Shown piece after piece: positions 34,230-46,122 of a DNA stretch of 64,000 bases; the stretch's first letter is position 1; each line of letters begins with the position of its first letter. Under the pieces are notes generated by a model. The model worked only from the letters and a program-made list of their open reading frames with translations. It was not told where the DNA came from and did not search any database. Position numbers and translations under genes: made by a program. Source of the stretch: Hylemonella sp. (GTDB lineage Bacteria; Pseudomonadota; Gammaproteobacteria; Burkholderiales; Burkholderiaceae_C). The stretch spans positions 496,001-560,000 of the forward strand of contig NZ_JAPZSV010000003.1 in NCBI RefSeq assembly GCF_027532185.1. The letters are read 5' to 3'.

Positions 34230-35108
34230 TCATTCGCCGCGGTCGATCATCTGCATGGCCTTGTCCAGGCTGCGGCGCATGCGGTTGAAGGCACCGCCGA
34301 GCACGGCCACCTCGTCCTTGCCGCGCTCGGAGAACTCGGGCACATCGAAATTGCCCGTGCTCACCTGGTCGGCGGCTTGCGCCATGCGGCGGATAGGCCG
34401 CACGATGAGCCAGCTCAGCATGAGGTTGAGCACGATGAAGACCATGAGGAAGACGCCGGCCAGCGAGAGCAGGAAGGTCTTGAGCGCGCGGTCGGCGTTC
34501 TGGATCGGGACATCCATGGGCACGGTCACCACCTGCGCGCCGATGATCTCGTTGTGCTTCCAGCCGAAGCCATTGGCCTCGCCGTAGATCTTCAGCATGC
34601 TTGCCGGCGCCGCGGCCGGCACGCTGTGGCAGCTCAGGCAGGCCGCGTTGGTGATCTGGATAGGCTTGGCGATGTAGAGCACGCGGCCGGTGGCGGCGTT
34701 GCGCTCGGAAATCACCTCTTTGGTCTGCTCGTCATTGCGGAACTGGTGCACGATGTCGGCTTCCCAGTCCGTGGTGCGGTCACGCGGATTCGTCGGGTTC
34801 AGCGTCGCTTCCTTGTAGCTGTAGCCCGGGTACTTCTTCTGCACCGAGTGCAGGGTCTCGGTCGCGGCATAGGCCGGTACGGTCTGCGGCAGGAAGACCT
34901 CGGCCAGCATCGGGTCCAGATGCGGCTTGACCTGGTCCACCGTGTAGCTGCGCACGGCCAGCGCCGCCTCCATCATCAGACGGGCGTTGCGCACCACTTC
35001 ATCGCGCGCGTTGTCCTGCAGCAGCTGTCGCGAGATCAGGCCCGCCGCGGCGAATCCGACCAGAAACACTGCCACCAGCACCAGATTGAATTTGAGTCTC
35101 AGGCCCAT
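34230..35108 (-). CDS. DUF3365/Tll0287-like haem sensor with HAMP domain
   Basis: The 292-residue membrane protein has an N-terminal span (about 5-27), a periplasmic DUF3365 domain with the haem c motif CLSCH at 157-161, a second span (about 211-235) and a HAMP domain (RPIRRMAQAADQVSTGNFDVPEF). It has no kinase or output domain of its own. Output is therefore probably through the kinase-cyclase encoded directly downstream. Start at ATG 35108 puts the first span near the N-terminus; a longer GTG-type frame exists. Confidence 0.88.
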   Translation of the reverse strand: MGLRLKFNLVLVAVFLVGFAAAGLISRQLLQDNARDEVVRNARLMMEAALAVRSYTVDQVKPHLDPMLAEVFLPQTVPAYAATETLHSVQKKYPGYSYKEATLNPTNPRDRTTDWEADIVHQFRNDEQTKEVISERNAATGRVLYIAKPIQITNAACLSCHSVPAAAPASMLKIYGEANGFGWKHNEIIGAQVVTVPMDVPIQNADRALKTFLLSLAGVFLMVFIVLNLMLSWLIVRPIRRMAQAADQVSTGNFDVPEFSERGKDEVAVLGGAFNRMRRSLDKAMQMIDRGE

Positions 35109-35243
35109 GGAACCCCCACCGGTATCAAGACGCTGCACCGCCGTGCAGCCGAGCTTGCAAGTGTAGCGGCGCGATCGGTGCCTCCGGCCAGTTCAACTGT
35201 CACGCAGAGGTCTGCACCCCGGTGTTGATAGACTCGAACGCTT

Positions 35244-37844
35244 ATGTCCAACCCGGCCGATCTCGCCTCCCACACCCCCATGATGCAGCAGTACCTGGGC
35301 CTCAAGGCCGGGTACCCCGACACGCTGCTTTTCTATCGCATGGGCGACTTCTACGAGCTCTTCTATGCCGATGCGGAGAAGGCTGCGCGCCTGCTCGACA
35401 TCACGCTCACGCAGCGCGGTCAGTCGGCTGGCCAGCCCGTGGTCATGGCGGGCGTGCCCTTTCATTCGGTCGAGACCTATCTCGCGCGCCTGATCAAGCT
35501 CGGCGAGTCGGTGGCCATCTGCGAGCAGGTGGGCGACGTGGCCACATCCAAGGGCCCGGTCGAGCGCAAGGTGGTGCGCGTGGTCACGCCGGGCACACTG
35601 ACCGACAGCGCCCTGCTGCATGAAAAGAGCGAGTCCCTGCTGCTGGCCGTGCACCAGGGCCCGCGCAACAGCGTGGGCCTGGCCTGGCTCAGCGTGACCC
35701 AGGGGGAAGTACAGCTGGCCGAATGCACGCCCGAGGAGTTGCCCGAATGGGTGGCGCGCATCGCCCCAGGCGAGCTGATCTACAGCGCGGGCTGCACGCC
35801 CGTCTTCGAGCAACGCCTGCAGGCCCTCCAACAGAACAGCGGCATCGCCCTGGCACTGCGGCCCGAATGGCAGTTCGACGCGACCCTCGGCCAGGGCAAG
35901 CTTCTGGAACTGCTCCGGGCCGCCAGCCTGGCCGCCTGGGGCGCCACCGACCTCCCCCAGGCGCATGCTGCGGCTGCCGCCCTGCTGGCCTATGCCGAAC
36001 ACACCCAAGGCCGCGCGCTCAGCCATGTGCATGGCGTGCGCGTGCAGCGTCACGACCAGCTCATCGCCCTGCCCCAGACCACGCGCCGCAACCTCGAACT
36101 CGTGCAGACCCTGCGCGGCGAGGACAGCCCCACCCTGTTCTCCCTGCTCGACACCTGCATGACCGGCATGGGCAGCCGACTGCTCAAGAACTGGCTGCTT
36201 GAACCCGCGCGCGACCGCGGCCCGGCCCAGGCCCGGCTCGATGCCATCACCGCGCTTCGCTCGGGGCCCTGGACCAGGCTGCGCGAACAGCTCAAGGGCT
36301 GCAGCGATGTGGAACGCATCACCGCGCGCATCGCCCTGCGCCAGGTGCGCCCGCGCGAGCTGGTGGCCCTGCAGCAGACGCTACAAAAAACAGAGCAGCT
36401 GGCGCCGGTGCTGGAGGGCCAGACGGGTCTGCTCGGTCAGATCGCCGGGCAGCTGCTGCCCCCCGCAGGCTGCGCCGAGCTGCTGGCGCGCGCCATCCTG
36501 CCCGAGCCGGCCGCGCTGGTGCGCGATGGCGGCGTGATCAACCACGGCTTCGATGCCGAGCTCGACGAGCTGCGCGCCATCCAGACCAACTGCGACGGCT
36601 TCCTGCTCGATCTCGAAACCCGTGAACGCGCGCGCAGCGGCATCGCCAACCTGCGCGTGCAGTACAACAAGGTGCACGGCTTCTACATCGAGGTCACGTC
36701 CAGCAACCTGGACCGCGTCCCCGAGGACTACCGCCGCCGCCAGACGCTGAAGAACGCCGAACGCTTCATCACGCCCGAGCTCAAGGCTTTCGAGGACAAG
36801 GCGCTCTCCGCCCAGGAGCGTGCGCTGGCACGCGAGAAGTGGCTCTACGAACAGTTGCTGGACCAGCTCGAACCGCATATCCCCGCGCTCACGCGCACCG
36901 CGCGTGCCCTGGCCACACTCGATGTGCTGTGCACGCTGACCGAGCGCTCGCTCACGCTGGACTGGTGCGCGCCGGTCTTTGCGGCCGAGCCCTGCATCGA
37001 GATCACGGCCGGCCGCCACCCGGTGGTACAGGCCCGCCTGGCCGAAACGAGTGCCGGCGCCTTCATCGCCAACGACACGCGCCTGGGCGTCAAGCAGCGC
37101 ATGCAGATCATCACCGGCCCGAACATGGGCGGTAAATCAACGTACATGCGCCAGGTGGCCCTCATCGTGCTGCTGGCCTCCATGGGATCGTACGTGCCGG
37201 CATCAAGCTGCCGCCTCGGCCCCATCGACGCCATCCACACCCGCATCGGCGCAGCCGATGACCTGGCCAACGCCCAGTCCACCTTCATGCTGGAGATGAC
37301 CGAGGCGGCGCAGATCCTGCACGCGGCCACGCCGCAGTCGCTCGTGCTCATGGACGAGATCGGTCGCGGCACCTCCACCTTCGACGGCCTGGCGCTGGCC
37401 GGCGCCATCGCCACCCAGCTGCACGACAAGACCCAGGCCTTCACGCTCTTCGCCACGCACTATTTCGAGCTCACCGAGTTTCCGGCCAAGCATCACGGTG
37501 CCGTCAACGTGCACGTGAGTGCCACCGAGTCGGGGCACGACATCGTCTTCCTGCACGAGATCCAGCCTGGCCCGGCCAGCCGCAGCTACGGCATCCAGGT
37601 CGCGCGCCTGGCCGGCATGCCCGCGGCCGTGGTCAACCACGCACGCCATGCGCTCGAAGCGCTGGAAGATTCCGCCAGCCAGACCCAGGCCCAGGTCGAC
37701 CTGTTCGCGCCGCCGCCTGTCGTCGAATCCGCCGGGCCCAGCGCCGTCGAGGCGCAGCTGGCCGAGATCGACCCCGATGCTTTAAGCCCGCGCGATGCGC
37801 TCGACGCGCTGTACGCGCTCAAGAAACTGGCGGCAAAATCCTGA
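35244..37844 (+). CDS. mutS: DNA mismatch repair protein MutS
   Basis: The 866-residue protein has the mismatch-recognition motif FYELFYADA (the FxE Phe) in the first 50 residues, the connector and clamp domains, and the ATPase with [13 protein letters not shown] and [16 protein letters not shown] and ATHYFELT. The length fits the family. The C-terminus ends with a short tail like that of proteobacterial MutS. The start ATG 35244 gives [20 protein letters not shown]. It diverges from the haem/kinase operon. Confidence 0.97.
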   Translation: MSNPADLASHTPMMQQYLGLKAGYPDTLLFYRMGDFYELFYADAEKAARLLDITLTQRGQSAGQPVVMAGVPFHSVETYLARLIKLGESVAICEQVGDVATSKGPVERKVVRVVTPGTLTDSALLHEKSESLLLAVHQGPRNSVGLAWLSVTQGEVQLAECTPEELPEWVARIAPGELIYSAGCTPVFEQRLQALQQNSGIALALRPEWQFDATLGQGKLLELLRAASLAAWGATDLPQAHAAAAALLAYAEHTQGRALSHVHGVRVQRHDQLIALPQTTRRNLELVQTLRGEDSPTLFSLLDTCMTGMGSRLLKNWLLEPARDRGPAQARLDAITALRSGPWTRLREQLKGCSDVERITARIALRQVRPRELVALQQTLQKTEQLAPVLEGQTGLLGQIAGQLLPPAGCAELLARAILPEPAALVRDGGVINHGFDAELDELRAIQTNCDGFLLDLETRERARSGIANLRVQYNKVHGFYIEVTSSNLDRVPEDYRRRQTLKNAERFITPELKAFEDKALSAQERALAREKWLYEQLLDQLEPHIPALTRTARALATLDVLCTLTERSLTLDWCAPVFAAEPCIEITAGRHPVVQARLAETSAGAFIANDTRLGVKQRMQIITGPNMGGKSTYMRQVALIVLLASMGSYVPASSCRLGPIDAIHTRIGAADDLANAQSTFMLEMTEAAQILHAATPQSLVLMDEIGRGTSTFDGLALAGAIATQLHDKTQAFTLFATHYFELTEFPAKHHGAVNVHVSATESGHDIVFLHEIQPGPASRSYGIQVARLAGMPAAVVNHARHALEALEDSASQTQAQVDLFAPPPVVESAGPSAVEAQLAEIDPDALSPRDALDALYALKKLAAKS

Positions 37845-37849
37845 TCCCT

Positions 37850-38689
37850 ATGAACAGCCACCTGCCCCCCATCATCTTCTCGCACGGCAACAGCTTTCCG
37901 GCCAGCACCTACCGCAAGCTCTTCACCGACCTGCGCCGGCGCGGCTTCAAGGTCAAGGCGATCGAGAAGTTCGGGCACGACGAGCGTTACCCTGTCACCA
38001 GCAACTGGCCGCATCTCGTGCAGCAGCTGGCCGACTTCGCTGCGGCCGAACAGCAGAAGACGGGCGAGACCGCCTTTCTGGTTGGCCATTCGCTCGGCGG
38101 CTTCCTCAGCCTCATGGCCGCGGCGCGCCACCCCGAACTGGCCTGCGGTGTGCTGCTGATCGATTCGCCCATCCTCGGCGGCTGGCGTGCGGCCAGCGTC
38201 AAGGTGGCCAAACGCACGCAGCTCATCGGCGCCGTCTCACCGGGCGCCGTCAGCAAGGCGCGGCGCAACAGCTGGCCCGACGCCGATGCTGCCTTCGAAC
38301 ACCTGCGCCACAAAAAAGCGTTTGCCCACTGGGACGAGCAGGTGCTGCGCGATTATGTGGAGCACGGCATGCACGACGAGGACGGCAAGCGTGTGCTGAG
38401 CTTCACGCGCGAGGTCGAGACCGCGATCTACAACACCATCCCCCACCACCTGGACGGCCTGCTCAAGCGTCATCCGCTCAAATGCCCGGCCGCCTTCATC
38501 GGCGGGCGGCATTCGGTGGAGATGAAGCAGGTGGGCATGGCCATGACCGAGAAGGTCACCAAGGGCCGCATCATGATGCTCGACGGCTCCCACCTCTTCC
38601 CCATGGAACAGCCCATCGCCACGGCGGCCGCCATTGAGGCCGCGCTGCTCAACCTGCAGCGCGTGCGCGAGCTCAAGAGCGCGGGCTGA
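37850..38689 (+). CDS. Alpha/beta hydrolase
   Basis: The 279-residue protein has IIFSHGNSFPASTYRKLF (oxyanion His-Gly), FLVGHSLGGFLSLM (nucleophile elbow G-H-S-L-G) and a C-terminal GSHLFPMEQP with the catalytic His. It begins 5 bp after mutS and is probably co-transcribed. It is a cytosolic esterase or lipase-like enzyme of unknown substrate. It ends 1 bp from the end of the convergent peroxidase gene. Confidence 0.9.
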   Translation: MNSHLPPIIFSHGNSFPASTYRKLFTDLRRRGFKVKAIEKFGHDERYPVTSNWPHLVQQLADFAAAEQQKTGETAFLVGHSLGGFLSLMAAARHPELACGVLLIDSPILGGWRAASVKVAKRTQLIGAVSPGAVSKARRNSWPDADAAFEHLRHKKAFAHWDEQVLRDYVEHGMHDEDGKRVLSFTREVETAIYNTIPHHLDGLLKRHPLKCPAAFIGGRHSVEMKQVGMAMTEKVTKGRIMMLDGSHLFPMEQPIATAAAIEAALLNLQRVRELKSAG

Positions 38690-38690
38690 C

Positions 38691-39176
38691 TCAGCGCAGG
38701 CCGAGCGCGGCGCGTACCGCCGACTCGATGCGCTCGGGCTTGGTCACGGGCGCAAAGCGCTTGATCGGCTGCCCGTCGCGGCCCACGAGGAACTTGGTGA
38801 AATTCCAGCGCACCTTGGCGCCGAACCAGCCGGGCAGCTTCGATTTGAGCCACTGGAACACCGGGTGCGTCTGGGGGCCGTTGACCTCCACCTTGGCGAA
38901 CATGGGAAAGGTCACGCCGTAGTTGATCTGGCAGGTCTGCGCGATCTGTTCCGCGCCGCCCGGCTCCTGGCCACCGAACTGGTTGCAGGGAAAGCCCAGG
39001 ATCACCAGGCCCTGATCCTTGTACTTCTGGTACAGCGCCTCCAACCCTGTGTACTGCGGCGTGAAGCCGCAATGGCTGGCGGTGTTCACGACCAGCACCA
39101 CCTTGTCCTTGTACTGCCCCAGATCCACGGGCTTGCCACCCAGGCTCTCGGCGCTCAGCTGATGGAAATCACTCAT
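38691..39176 (-). CDS. Glutathione peroxidase family protein
   Basis: The 161-residue protein has the peroxidatic Cys36 in NTASHCGFTPQY, the FPCNQFGGQEPG block with the active-site Gln, and WNFTKFLVGRDG with the Trp and Asn. This is the full GPx tetrad with Cys in place of selenocysteine. Such bacterial enzymes usually take electrons from thioredoxin and reduce lipid or hydrogen peroxides. Cytosolic, no signal peptide. Confidence 0.95.
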   Translation of the reverse strand: MSDFHQLSAESLGGKPVDLGQYKDKVVLVVNTASHCGFTPQYTGLEALYQKYKDQGLVILGFPCNQFGGQEPGGAEQIAQTCQINYGVTFPMFAKVEVNGPQTHPVFQWLKSKLPGWFGAKVRWNFTKFLVGRDGQPIKRFAPVTKPERIESAVRAALGLR

Positions 39177-39197
39177 GATCGGCTCCTTGCCTAGTTT

Positions 39198-39214
39198 GCT
39201 ATCAAATCAATAGC
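39198..39214. repeat. Short inverted repeat GCTAT...ATAGC
   Basis: GCTAT and ATAGC, 5-base arms 7 bases apart, lie between the peroxidase and uppP genes. Very similar AT-rich repeats are common in intergenic regions of Comamonadaceae, by my recollection. It may act as a hairpin between the genes. Confidence 0.45.
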
Positions 39215-39220
39215 TTGCGT

Positions 39221-40054
39221 TCAGCCACGCCAGTCCACCACCCCGCTCCAGGCCGTGGCCAGTACCACGATGCCGAAGACGATGCGGTACCAGGCGAAGC
39301 CCACGAAGCTGTGCGTGGAAATGAAGCGCAGCAGCCAGCGCACGCAGAGCCAGGCGCTGACGAAAGAGAAGAACAGGCCCACGCCGAACATGGGCAGATC
39401 GGCCAGGGACAGCAGCGCGCGCTCCTTGTACAGGCTGTAGGCCCCGGCGCCGATCAGCGTGGGGATGGCCAGGTAGAAGGAGAAATCGGTCGCTGCCTTG
39501 CGCGACAGACCCAGCAGCATGCCGCCGATGATGGTGGCGCCGCTGCGGCTGGTGCCGGGGATCATGGCGAGGCACTGCACGAGGCCGAGCTTGAGCGCGT
39601 CCTGCCAGCCCATCTGGTCCACGTCGTGGATGCGCGGCGCGGTCTCGGCACGCGCCTGCCGCTTCTCGGCCCAGAGGATGATGAAGCCGCCGATGATGAA
39701 GGTCGTGGCCACCACCTCGGCCGTGAACAGATTGGCCTTGATGGCCTTGCCGAACAGCAGGCCCAGCAGCACGGCCGGGACAAAGGCGATCAGCACATTG
39801 AGCGCGAAGCGTTGCGCCTGCCGCTCGCTGGGCAGCGCCACCACGGTGTCGCGGATCTTCTGCCAGTAGACCAGGATCACGGCCAGGATGGCGCCGGTCT
39901 GGATGGCAATGTCGAAGACCTTGGCCTTCTCGTCATGAAAACCCAGCAGCGTGCCGGCCAGGATCAGGTGGCCGGTGCTGGAGATGGGTAGGAATTCGGT
40001 CAGGCCTTCGACGATGCCCATGAGGGCGGCCTTGATCAGCAGGGTGAGATCCAC
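39221..40054 (-). CDS. uppP: Undecaprenyl-diphosphatase UppP (BacA)
   Basis: The 277-residue integral membrane protein has the two family motifs: [16 protein letters not shown] with the catalytic Glu, and [16 protein letters not shown] with the catalytic Arg. It recycles undecaprenyl diphosphate for cell-wall synthesis at the inner membrane and can confer bacitracin resistance. About eight membrane segments are visible. Single gene flanked by kup upstream and the peroxidase downstream. Confidence 0.96.
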   Translation of the reverse strand: MDLTLLIKAALMGIVEGLTEFLPISSTGHLILAGTLLGFHDEKAKVFDIAIQTGAILAVILVYWQKIRDTVVALPSERQAQRFALNVLIAFVPAVLLGLLFGKAIKANLFTAEVVATTFIIGGFIILWAEKRQARAETAPRIHDVDQMGWQDALKLGLVQCLAMIPGTSRSGATIIGGMLLGLSRKAATDFSFYLAIPTLIGAGAYSLYKERALLSLADLPMFGVGLFFSFVSAWLCVRWLLRFISTHSFVGFAWYRIVFGIVVLATAWSGVVDWRG

Positions 40055-40095
40055 GGAGACTCCAATGAAGACCGTGGATTATCACCCGGCCCTCC

Positions 40096-41982
40096 TCAGA
40101 TCTGCACCCGCGTCCCGAGCTCAATGACGCAGTTGTTGGGCAGGCGGAAGTAGTCCGCCACATTGCCGGCGTTGCGCGACATCCAGGTGAACAGCACCTC
40201 GCGCCAGCGCGCCATGCCCCGCCCCCTCGTGGGCACCACGATCTCACGGCTCAGGAAGTAGGAGGTCTCGAAGAGGTTGATGGCCAGGCCCTGCTCCTGG
40301 CAGAGCTCCAGCGCCTTGGGAATGTCCGGTTGGTCCTGAAAGCCGTAGTTGACCTGCACTTTCCAGAAACCCGACACCAGGGGCGTCACCTGCACCCGCT
40401 CGGCATCGGGCACCCAGGGGACGTCGTGGAAGACCGCCGTGAGGATGATGTTGCGCTCGTGCAGCACCGCGTTGTGCTTGAGGTTGTGCATCAGAGCCTG
40501 GGGCACCGTGTCCGGGTTGGCCACGGTGTAGACGGCCGTACGCGGCACACGCTGGATGCGATCGTTGGAGAGACCACGGACGAAGGGCAGCAGCTCCGGA
40601 TCTCCCTCCCGGATGTTGTCCAGCAGGAGCTCACGCCCGCGCCGCCACGTCGCCATCACGGCAAAGATCAGCACGCCAGCGGCCAGCGGGAACCAGCCGC
40701 CGTCGAGGAACTTGAGCATGCAGGCCACGACCAGCATCGCGTCGACCAGGACGAAGAAGCCCGTGGCAGCCAGCGCCACCGGCAGCGGATAGTGCCAGGC
40801 GTGACGCACGACGAAGAAGGTCAGCACCGTGGTGATCAGCATGGTCACCGTCACGGCGATGCCATAGGCCGAGGCCAGTGCCGACGAACTGCCGAAGCCC
40901 AGCACCGCCAGCAGCACCGCCGCCAGCAGCAACCAGTTGACCTCGGGCATGTAGATCTGTCCCACCTCCTTGCTCGAGGTGTAGCGCACCTGCAAGCGCG
41001 GCAACAGGCCCAGCTGCATGGCCTGCTTGGTCATGGAGTAAGCGCCCGAGATGACGGCCTGCGAAGCGATGACCGTGGCCAGCGTGGCCAGCACCACGGC
41101 GGGGATCAGCCAGGCGACGGGGAAGAGGTGATAGAAGGGGTGCGCCAGCGCCGCGGGGTCACGCATCAGCAAGGCCCCCTGGCCCATGTAGTTCAGCGCC
41201 AGCGCCGGCAGCACCAGACCGGTCCAGGCCAGCTGGATCGGCCGCTTGCCGAAGTGGCCCATATCGGCATACAGCGCCTCGGCACCCGTGAAGGCCAAGA
41301 CGATGGCGCCGAGCGCCACGAACATGTGCCAGCCCTGCGCACGCAGGAACGCCAGCGCCTCCAGCGGGTTGAGCGCCGCGAGGATGCCCGGCTCCTGCAC
41401 GATCTGCAGCACGCCGGTCAGGGCCAGTACGCTGAACCACAGCAGGATGATGGGGCCGAAGAGCCGCCCCACGAGGCCCGTGCCATAGCGCTGCACCGCG
41501 AACAAGGTCACCAGCACGGCAACAGAGATGGGCAGCACATAGGGCTTGAGCAGCGGTGTCACCACCTCCAAGCCCTCCACCGCGCTGAGCACCGAGATGG
41601 CCGGTGTGATCACGCTGTCCCCGTAGAACAACGCCGCCCCGGCCACGCCGGTCAGCAGCAGGGCCACGCGCCGCTGGCGCGTCTTGCCCGCCGCCTGCGC
41701 CGCCAGCGCGGTGAGCGCCATGATGCCGCCCTCGCCGCGATTGCCTGCGCGCAGGATCAGCAGCACATACTTGAGCGTGACGACCAGCATCAGCCCCCAG
41801 AAGATGGTGGAGGTCGCGCCTATCAGATGCGCCGCGTCCAGCGGGATACCTGTGTGCGGGCTGAAAATTTCCTTCATGGTGTACAGCGGGCTGGTGCCGA
41901 TATCGCCGTACACCACACCGAGTGCGCCCAAGGTCAGGGCGGCCAGGCCTTCACGGCCGTGGGTCTGTGTGTTCATGGTCAT
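40096..41982 (-). CDS. kup: Potassium uptake protein Kup
   Basis: The 628-residue protein matches the KUP/HAK/KT family: [23 protein letters not shown] near the N-terminus, [20 protein letters not shown], and [15 protein letters not shown] in the cytosolic C-terminal domain. Twelve membrane segments are expected. It imports K+ with protons. Two ATGs (41982 and 41976) are equally possible starts. The KdpE/KdpD-like genes lie upstream on the same strand. Confidence 0.96.
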   Translation of the reverse strand: MTMNTQTHGREGLAALTLGALGVVYGDIGTSPLYTMKEIFSPHTGIPLDAAHLIGATSTIFWGLMLVVTLKYVLLILRAGNRGEGGIMALTALAAQAAGKTRQRRVALLLTGVAGAALFYGDSVITPAISVLSAVEGLEVVTPLLKPYVLPISVAVLVTLFAVQRYGTGLVGRLFGPIILLWFSVLALTGVLQIVQEPGILAALNPLEALAFLRAQGWHMFVALGAIVLAFTGAEALYADMGHFGKRPIQLAWTGLVLPALALNYMGQGALLMRDPAALAHPFYHLFPVAWLIPAVVLATLATVIASQAVISGAYSMTKQAMQLGLLPRLQVRYTSSKEVGQIYMPEVNWLLLAAVLLAVLGFGSSSALASAYGIAVTVTMLITTVLTFFVVRHAWHYPLPVALAATGFFVLVDAMLVVACMLKFLDGGWFPLAAGVLIFAVMATWRRGRELLLDNIREGDPELLPFVRGLSNDRIQRVPRTAVYTVANPDTVPQALMHNLKHNAVLHERNIILTAVFHDVPWVPDAERVQVTPLVSGFWKVQVNYGFQDQPDIPKALELCQEQGLAINLFETSYFLSREIVVPTRGRGMARWREVLFTWMSRNAGNVADYFRLPNNCVIELGTRVQI

Positions 41983-42071
41983 CCATGCAAAAAGAACAGG
42001 GATGCCACTGTCGCCCCGCGGGCATCAGGAACGCATATGGAAGGCGCCGCGTGCCGCTGGGCGGCAGGGTC

Positions 42072-42758
42072 CTACTCTGCGGCCAGGCGATAGCCCACGC
42101 CGGTCTCGGTGAGCAGGTGGCGCGGCTCGGCCGGGTTACGTTCGATCTTGGCGCGCAGCTGGGCCATGTAGAGGCGCAGGTAATGCGTGTGTTCGGTGTA
42201 TTCGGGTCCCCAGACCTCGGCCAGCAGCTGGCGGTGCGTGAGCACCTTGCCTGCACTGCGCACCAGGCAGGCTAGCAATGCGTACTCCGTGGGCGTGAGG
42301 TGCACAGGCTCACCCGCGCGCGTGACGCTGCGCGTGCCCAGGTTCACCTGCAGGTCGTCCAGCACATGCGTGGTCACGGCCGGGGCCAGCGCCGTGCCGC
42401 GGTGACGCAGGGCCACACGCATGCGCGCCAGCAGCTCGGCCACGCTGAAGGGCTTGCTCAGGTAGTCGTCGGCTCCGGCGTCGAGCAGGGCGATCTTCTG
42501 GGCCTCCTGGTGCCGGGCCGAAATCACCACGATGGGCAGGCTGGACCCTCGGCGCACCGCCTGCACGAGTTGCAGGCCCTCACCGTCGGGCAGGCCCAGG
42601 TCGAGCACGATGAGCGCGGGCGGGCTGTGCTGCACCAATGCCTGGGCCTCGCTCAGCGACACGGCGGTCTGTACCTCGAAGCCTTCGAGCGCCAGCGCAG
42701 ACTGCACCAGCGCGCGGATTTCCTTGTCGTCTTCGACGACCAGCACGCGCAGGCTCAT
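42072..42758 (-). CDS. OmpR/KdpE-like response regulator
   Basis: The 228-residue protein has a receiver domain with acidic pair EDD at 9-11, phosphoacceptor Asp53 in VLDLGLPDGEG and Lys near 100 (LSKPFSVAELLARM), and a winged-helix effector domain (LTPTEYALLACLVRSAGKVLTHR, HTHYLRLYMAQLRAKIE). The sequence is closest to KdpE by pattern. It overlaps its sensor gene by ATGA and precedes kup, so it likely controls kup rather than a kdpFABC operon, which is absent here. Confidence 0.9.
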   Translation of the reverse strand: MSLRVLVVEDDKEIRALVQSALALEGFEVQTAVSLSEAQALVQHSPPALIVLDLGLPDGEGLQLVQAVRRGSSLPIVVISARHQEAQKIALLDAGADDYLSKPFSVAELLARMRVALRHRGTALAPAVTTHVLDDLQVNLGTRSVTRAGEPVHLTPTEYALLACLVRSAGKVLTHRQLLAEVWGPEYTEHTHYLRLYMAQLRAKIERNPAEPRHLLTETGVGYRLAAE

Positions 42759-44239
42759 GCAACAGACTCCGGCGTGTCAGGTTGCGCCTCGATGGGCAGG
42801 CGCAGGCAGAAACTGCTACCCCCGCCTTCGCGCGCGCGCAGCAGCAGCTGCGCACCGTGCGCCCGGGCGATGGCTCGGCACACGGCCAGGCCCAGGCCTG
42901 TGCCGCGACGGCCCGAGCGGTCGCCGCGCACATAGGGTTGGAAGACGGCCTCGCGCTCCGCCTCGGGGATGCCCGGACCGCGGTCGTGCACGCAGAGCTC
43001 CAGCAGCTCGCCCTGCCGGGCCACCACCAGCTCCACCTCGCCCTCGCTGTACTTGAGCGCGTTGTCCAGCAGATTGCTCAACAACTGGGCCAGCAGCACG
43101 GCGTCGGCGCGCAGCAGGGGCAGCCCCTCAGGCACCTGGGAGCGGATACGTCGCGCGGGATCGTGCTGGCGCACGCGCGCCAGCACCGCACCCACGATCT
43201 CCTCCAGCGATTCCCAGTTGAGCTGCAAGGTCTGCCCCGGTTCGCTCAGGCGCAGCAGCTGCAAGGTGTTGTCGCTCATGCTGCTCAGGTAGTCCGCCTC
43301 GTTCACGATGCCCTGCAGCAGCCGCGCCTGCGCCGCAGCGTCCAGACGCTCGCGCTGCGTCTGCAAGGACGATGCCGCGGCCACGATGGCCGCCAGCGGC
43401 GTACGCAGATCGTGCGAGATCGCCGCCAGAAAGGTGCTCTGCATCTGCTGGCGGTCGGCCTCGTGCTGCGCCGCGTGCATGGCCTGGCCCAGGCGCAGGC
43501 GCACCAGGGCCTGCGCCAGCAGGGCGCACAGGGCCTGCGCATGCTCGCGGCCACCTTCGTCGTCGGCTCGGGCCGGACGCACGCAGGCCGCGCCATCGCT
43601 GGCCAGCGGCAGGTACCAGGCGTCCAGGCCGGGCCAGCGTCCGGTGCCTGGCCCCAGCACGGCACGCTCCTTGATGCAACTACGCAGGCCGTCGCGCATC
43701 ATGGGCACCAGCTCGATGGCGGCGACAGGCTCGCCATGCGCGTCGGCCAGCAAGAGCAGGTTCGGCCCGCTGAAAGCGGCATCCAGCGCCGCTTGCCCGA
43801 GGCGCTGGACCTCCTGCGCCGAGGCGGCCACGGCCAGCTCGCCAGCCAGGGTCTGCAACTGTCTCGCCCGCCACTCGTTGAGACGGGCGGTATCGGTCTC
43901 GCGCCGCAGGCCCGTGGCCAGCCGGCTGATCACCAGCGCCACGATCAGCATCACGCCCAGCGCAATCAGGTGCTCGCGGTTGTCGACCTCGAAGGTCCAG
44001 CGCGGGGGGATGAAAAAGAAGTTGAGCGCGATGACGGCGAACACGGCGCAGACCACCGACTCCTGGGCGCTCAGGCGATAGGCGGCGATCACCACCACCA
44101 GCACATAAAGCATGGCCTGGCTGATCAGGTGCACATGCCCCTCGAGCACCAGCCCCAGCCCCGTGGCTGCGGCCAGCAGCAGGGCCACCCAGACCCAACG
44201 CATGGCGGAAGAGGACGCGGCAGATCCTGTCGATGTCAT
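42755..44239 (-). CDS. KdpD-like sensor histidine kinase lacking the KdpD/Usp domains
   Basis: The 494-residue protein begins with four membrane segments of the DUF4118 type (about 12-110, including VFAVIALNFFFIPPRWTF), then a GAF-like part, the HisKA box FLAAISHDLRTPLAAI with His near residue 276, and HATPase_c with LLSNLLDNALKYS, DRGPGIP and GTGLGLAVCR. KdpD normally has about 900 residues with N-terminal KdpD and Usp domains; here they are absent. It would sense a K+ or envelope-related signal. Confidence 0.9.
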   Translation of the reverse strand: MTSTGSAASSSAMRWVWVALLLAAATGLGLVLEGHVHLISQAMLYVLVVVIAAYRLSAQESVVCAVFAVIALNFFFIPPRWTFEVDNREHLIALGVMLIVALVISRLATGLRRETDTARLNEWRARQLQTLAGELAVAASAQEVQRLGQAALDAAFSGPNLLLLADAHGEPVAAIELVPMMRDGLRSCIKERAVLGPGTGRWPGLDAWYLPLASDGAACVRPARADDEGGREHAQALCALLAQALVRLRLGQAMHAAQHEADRQQMQSTFLAAISHDLRTPLAAIVAAASSLQTQRERLDAAAQARLLQGIVNEADYLSSMSDNTLQLLRLSEPGQTLQLNWESLEEIVGAVLARVRQHDPARRIRSQVPEGLPLLRADAVLLAQLLSNLLDNALKYSEGEVELVVARQGELLELCVHDRGPGIPEAEREAVFQPYVRGDRSGRRGTGLGLAVCRAIARAHGAQLLLRAREGGGSSFCLRLPIEAQPDTPESVA

Positions 44240-44401
44240 GGCCGCAGCGTAGCAAATCCCATATCAGGAAGGCATATGGGTTCCCGTCGCGCGCGGCGGC
44301 GGCCCACGGGACGAGGCCCGCGAAGACTCCCATGAAGACGGTGGGTGATCGCTGTCGCTGGCGTGGACCTGAATCCAGTACAGTGCAGAGACAGGTACGC
44401 C

Positions 44402-44892
44402 ATGACACACCGGATCGCTTCCGACGCACCCCCCGTATTTCAGTCCGCGCTCACCCGATGCACGGCCGCTTTTGCACTGGGGATCGGATTTGCCTTGATC
44501 CTGGCCCTCATTGGCCCCCTGCTCAATCCACCCGCACTGGTACGTTGGGACGTCCAGATCATGGAACAGGACGAGTTGCGTGCCGTCCTGGGGCTGATCG
44601 GTATCCGGCATCTCCCCATCTTCCTGCTGGCCTTGGTCCTGGGTCACGGCATTTTCCAGCTGCTACGCAGTACCGGAGCCGACGTCGTGATCGCCGCCGT
44701 GCTACCCTATCTGCTCTACCTCGTGGCCCACGGCGTCTATGACTCGCTCTCGACCGGCGAGCCGCCGTTCAGCTGGGTCAGCTACGAGCCGGCCATCTTC
44801 ATCTGGCCGCATTTCATCGCGGCGCCCCTGGGACTGGTGGCCGCTGCGATCCGCGTCGCGCGCCTGCGCCGCCTAAAGGCCGCGACGAAAAC

Positions 44893-44902
<10 letters not shown>
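44402..44902 (+). CDS. Hypothetical four-span membrane protein
   Basis: The 166-residue protein has hydrophobic segments at about 18-38, 62-80, 86-105 and 130-152. I do not recognise a family. The ATG at 44402 is preferred over 44345 because the hydrophobic profile starts soon after it. It overlaps the 3' end of the convergent MacB-like gene by 10 bp. Confidence 0.7.

Positions 44903-46118
<1,216 letters not shown>

Positions 46119-46122
<4 letters not shown>

Noticed and set aside
39198-39214. Possible CRISPR-like or tandem repeat near uppP
   Set aside because: It occurs once in this place and has no spacers; it is an isolated inverted repeat.
40096-44239. A kdp operon with its own regulators
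   Set aside because: No KdpF, A, B or C sequence is present; the neighbour is Kup.
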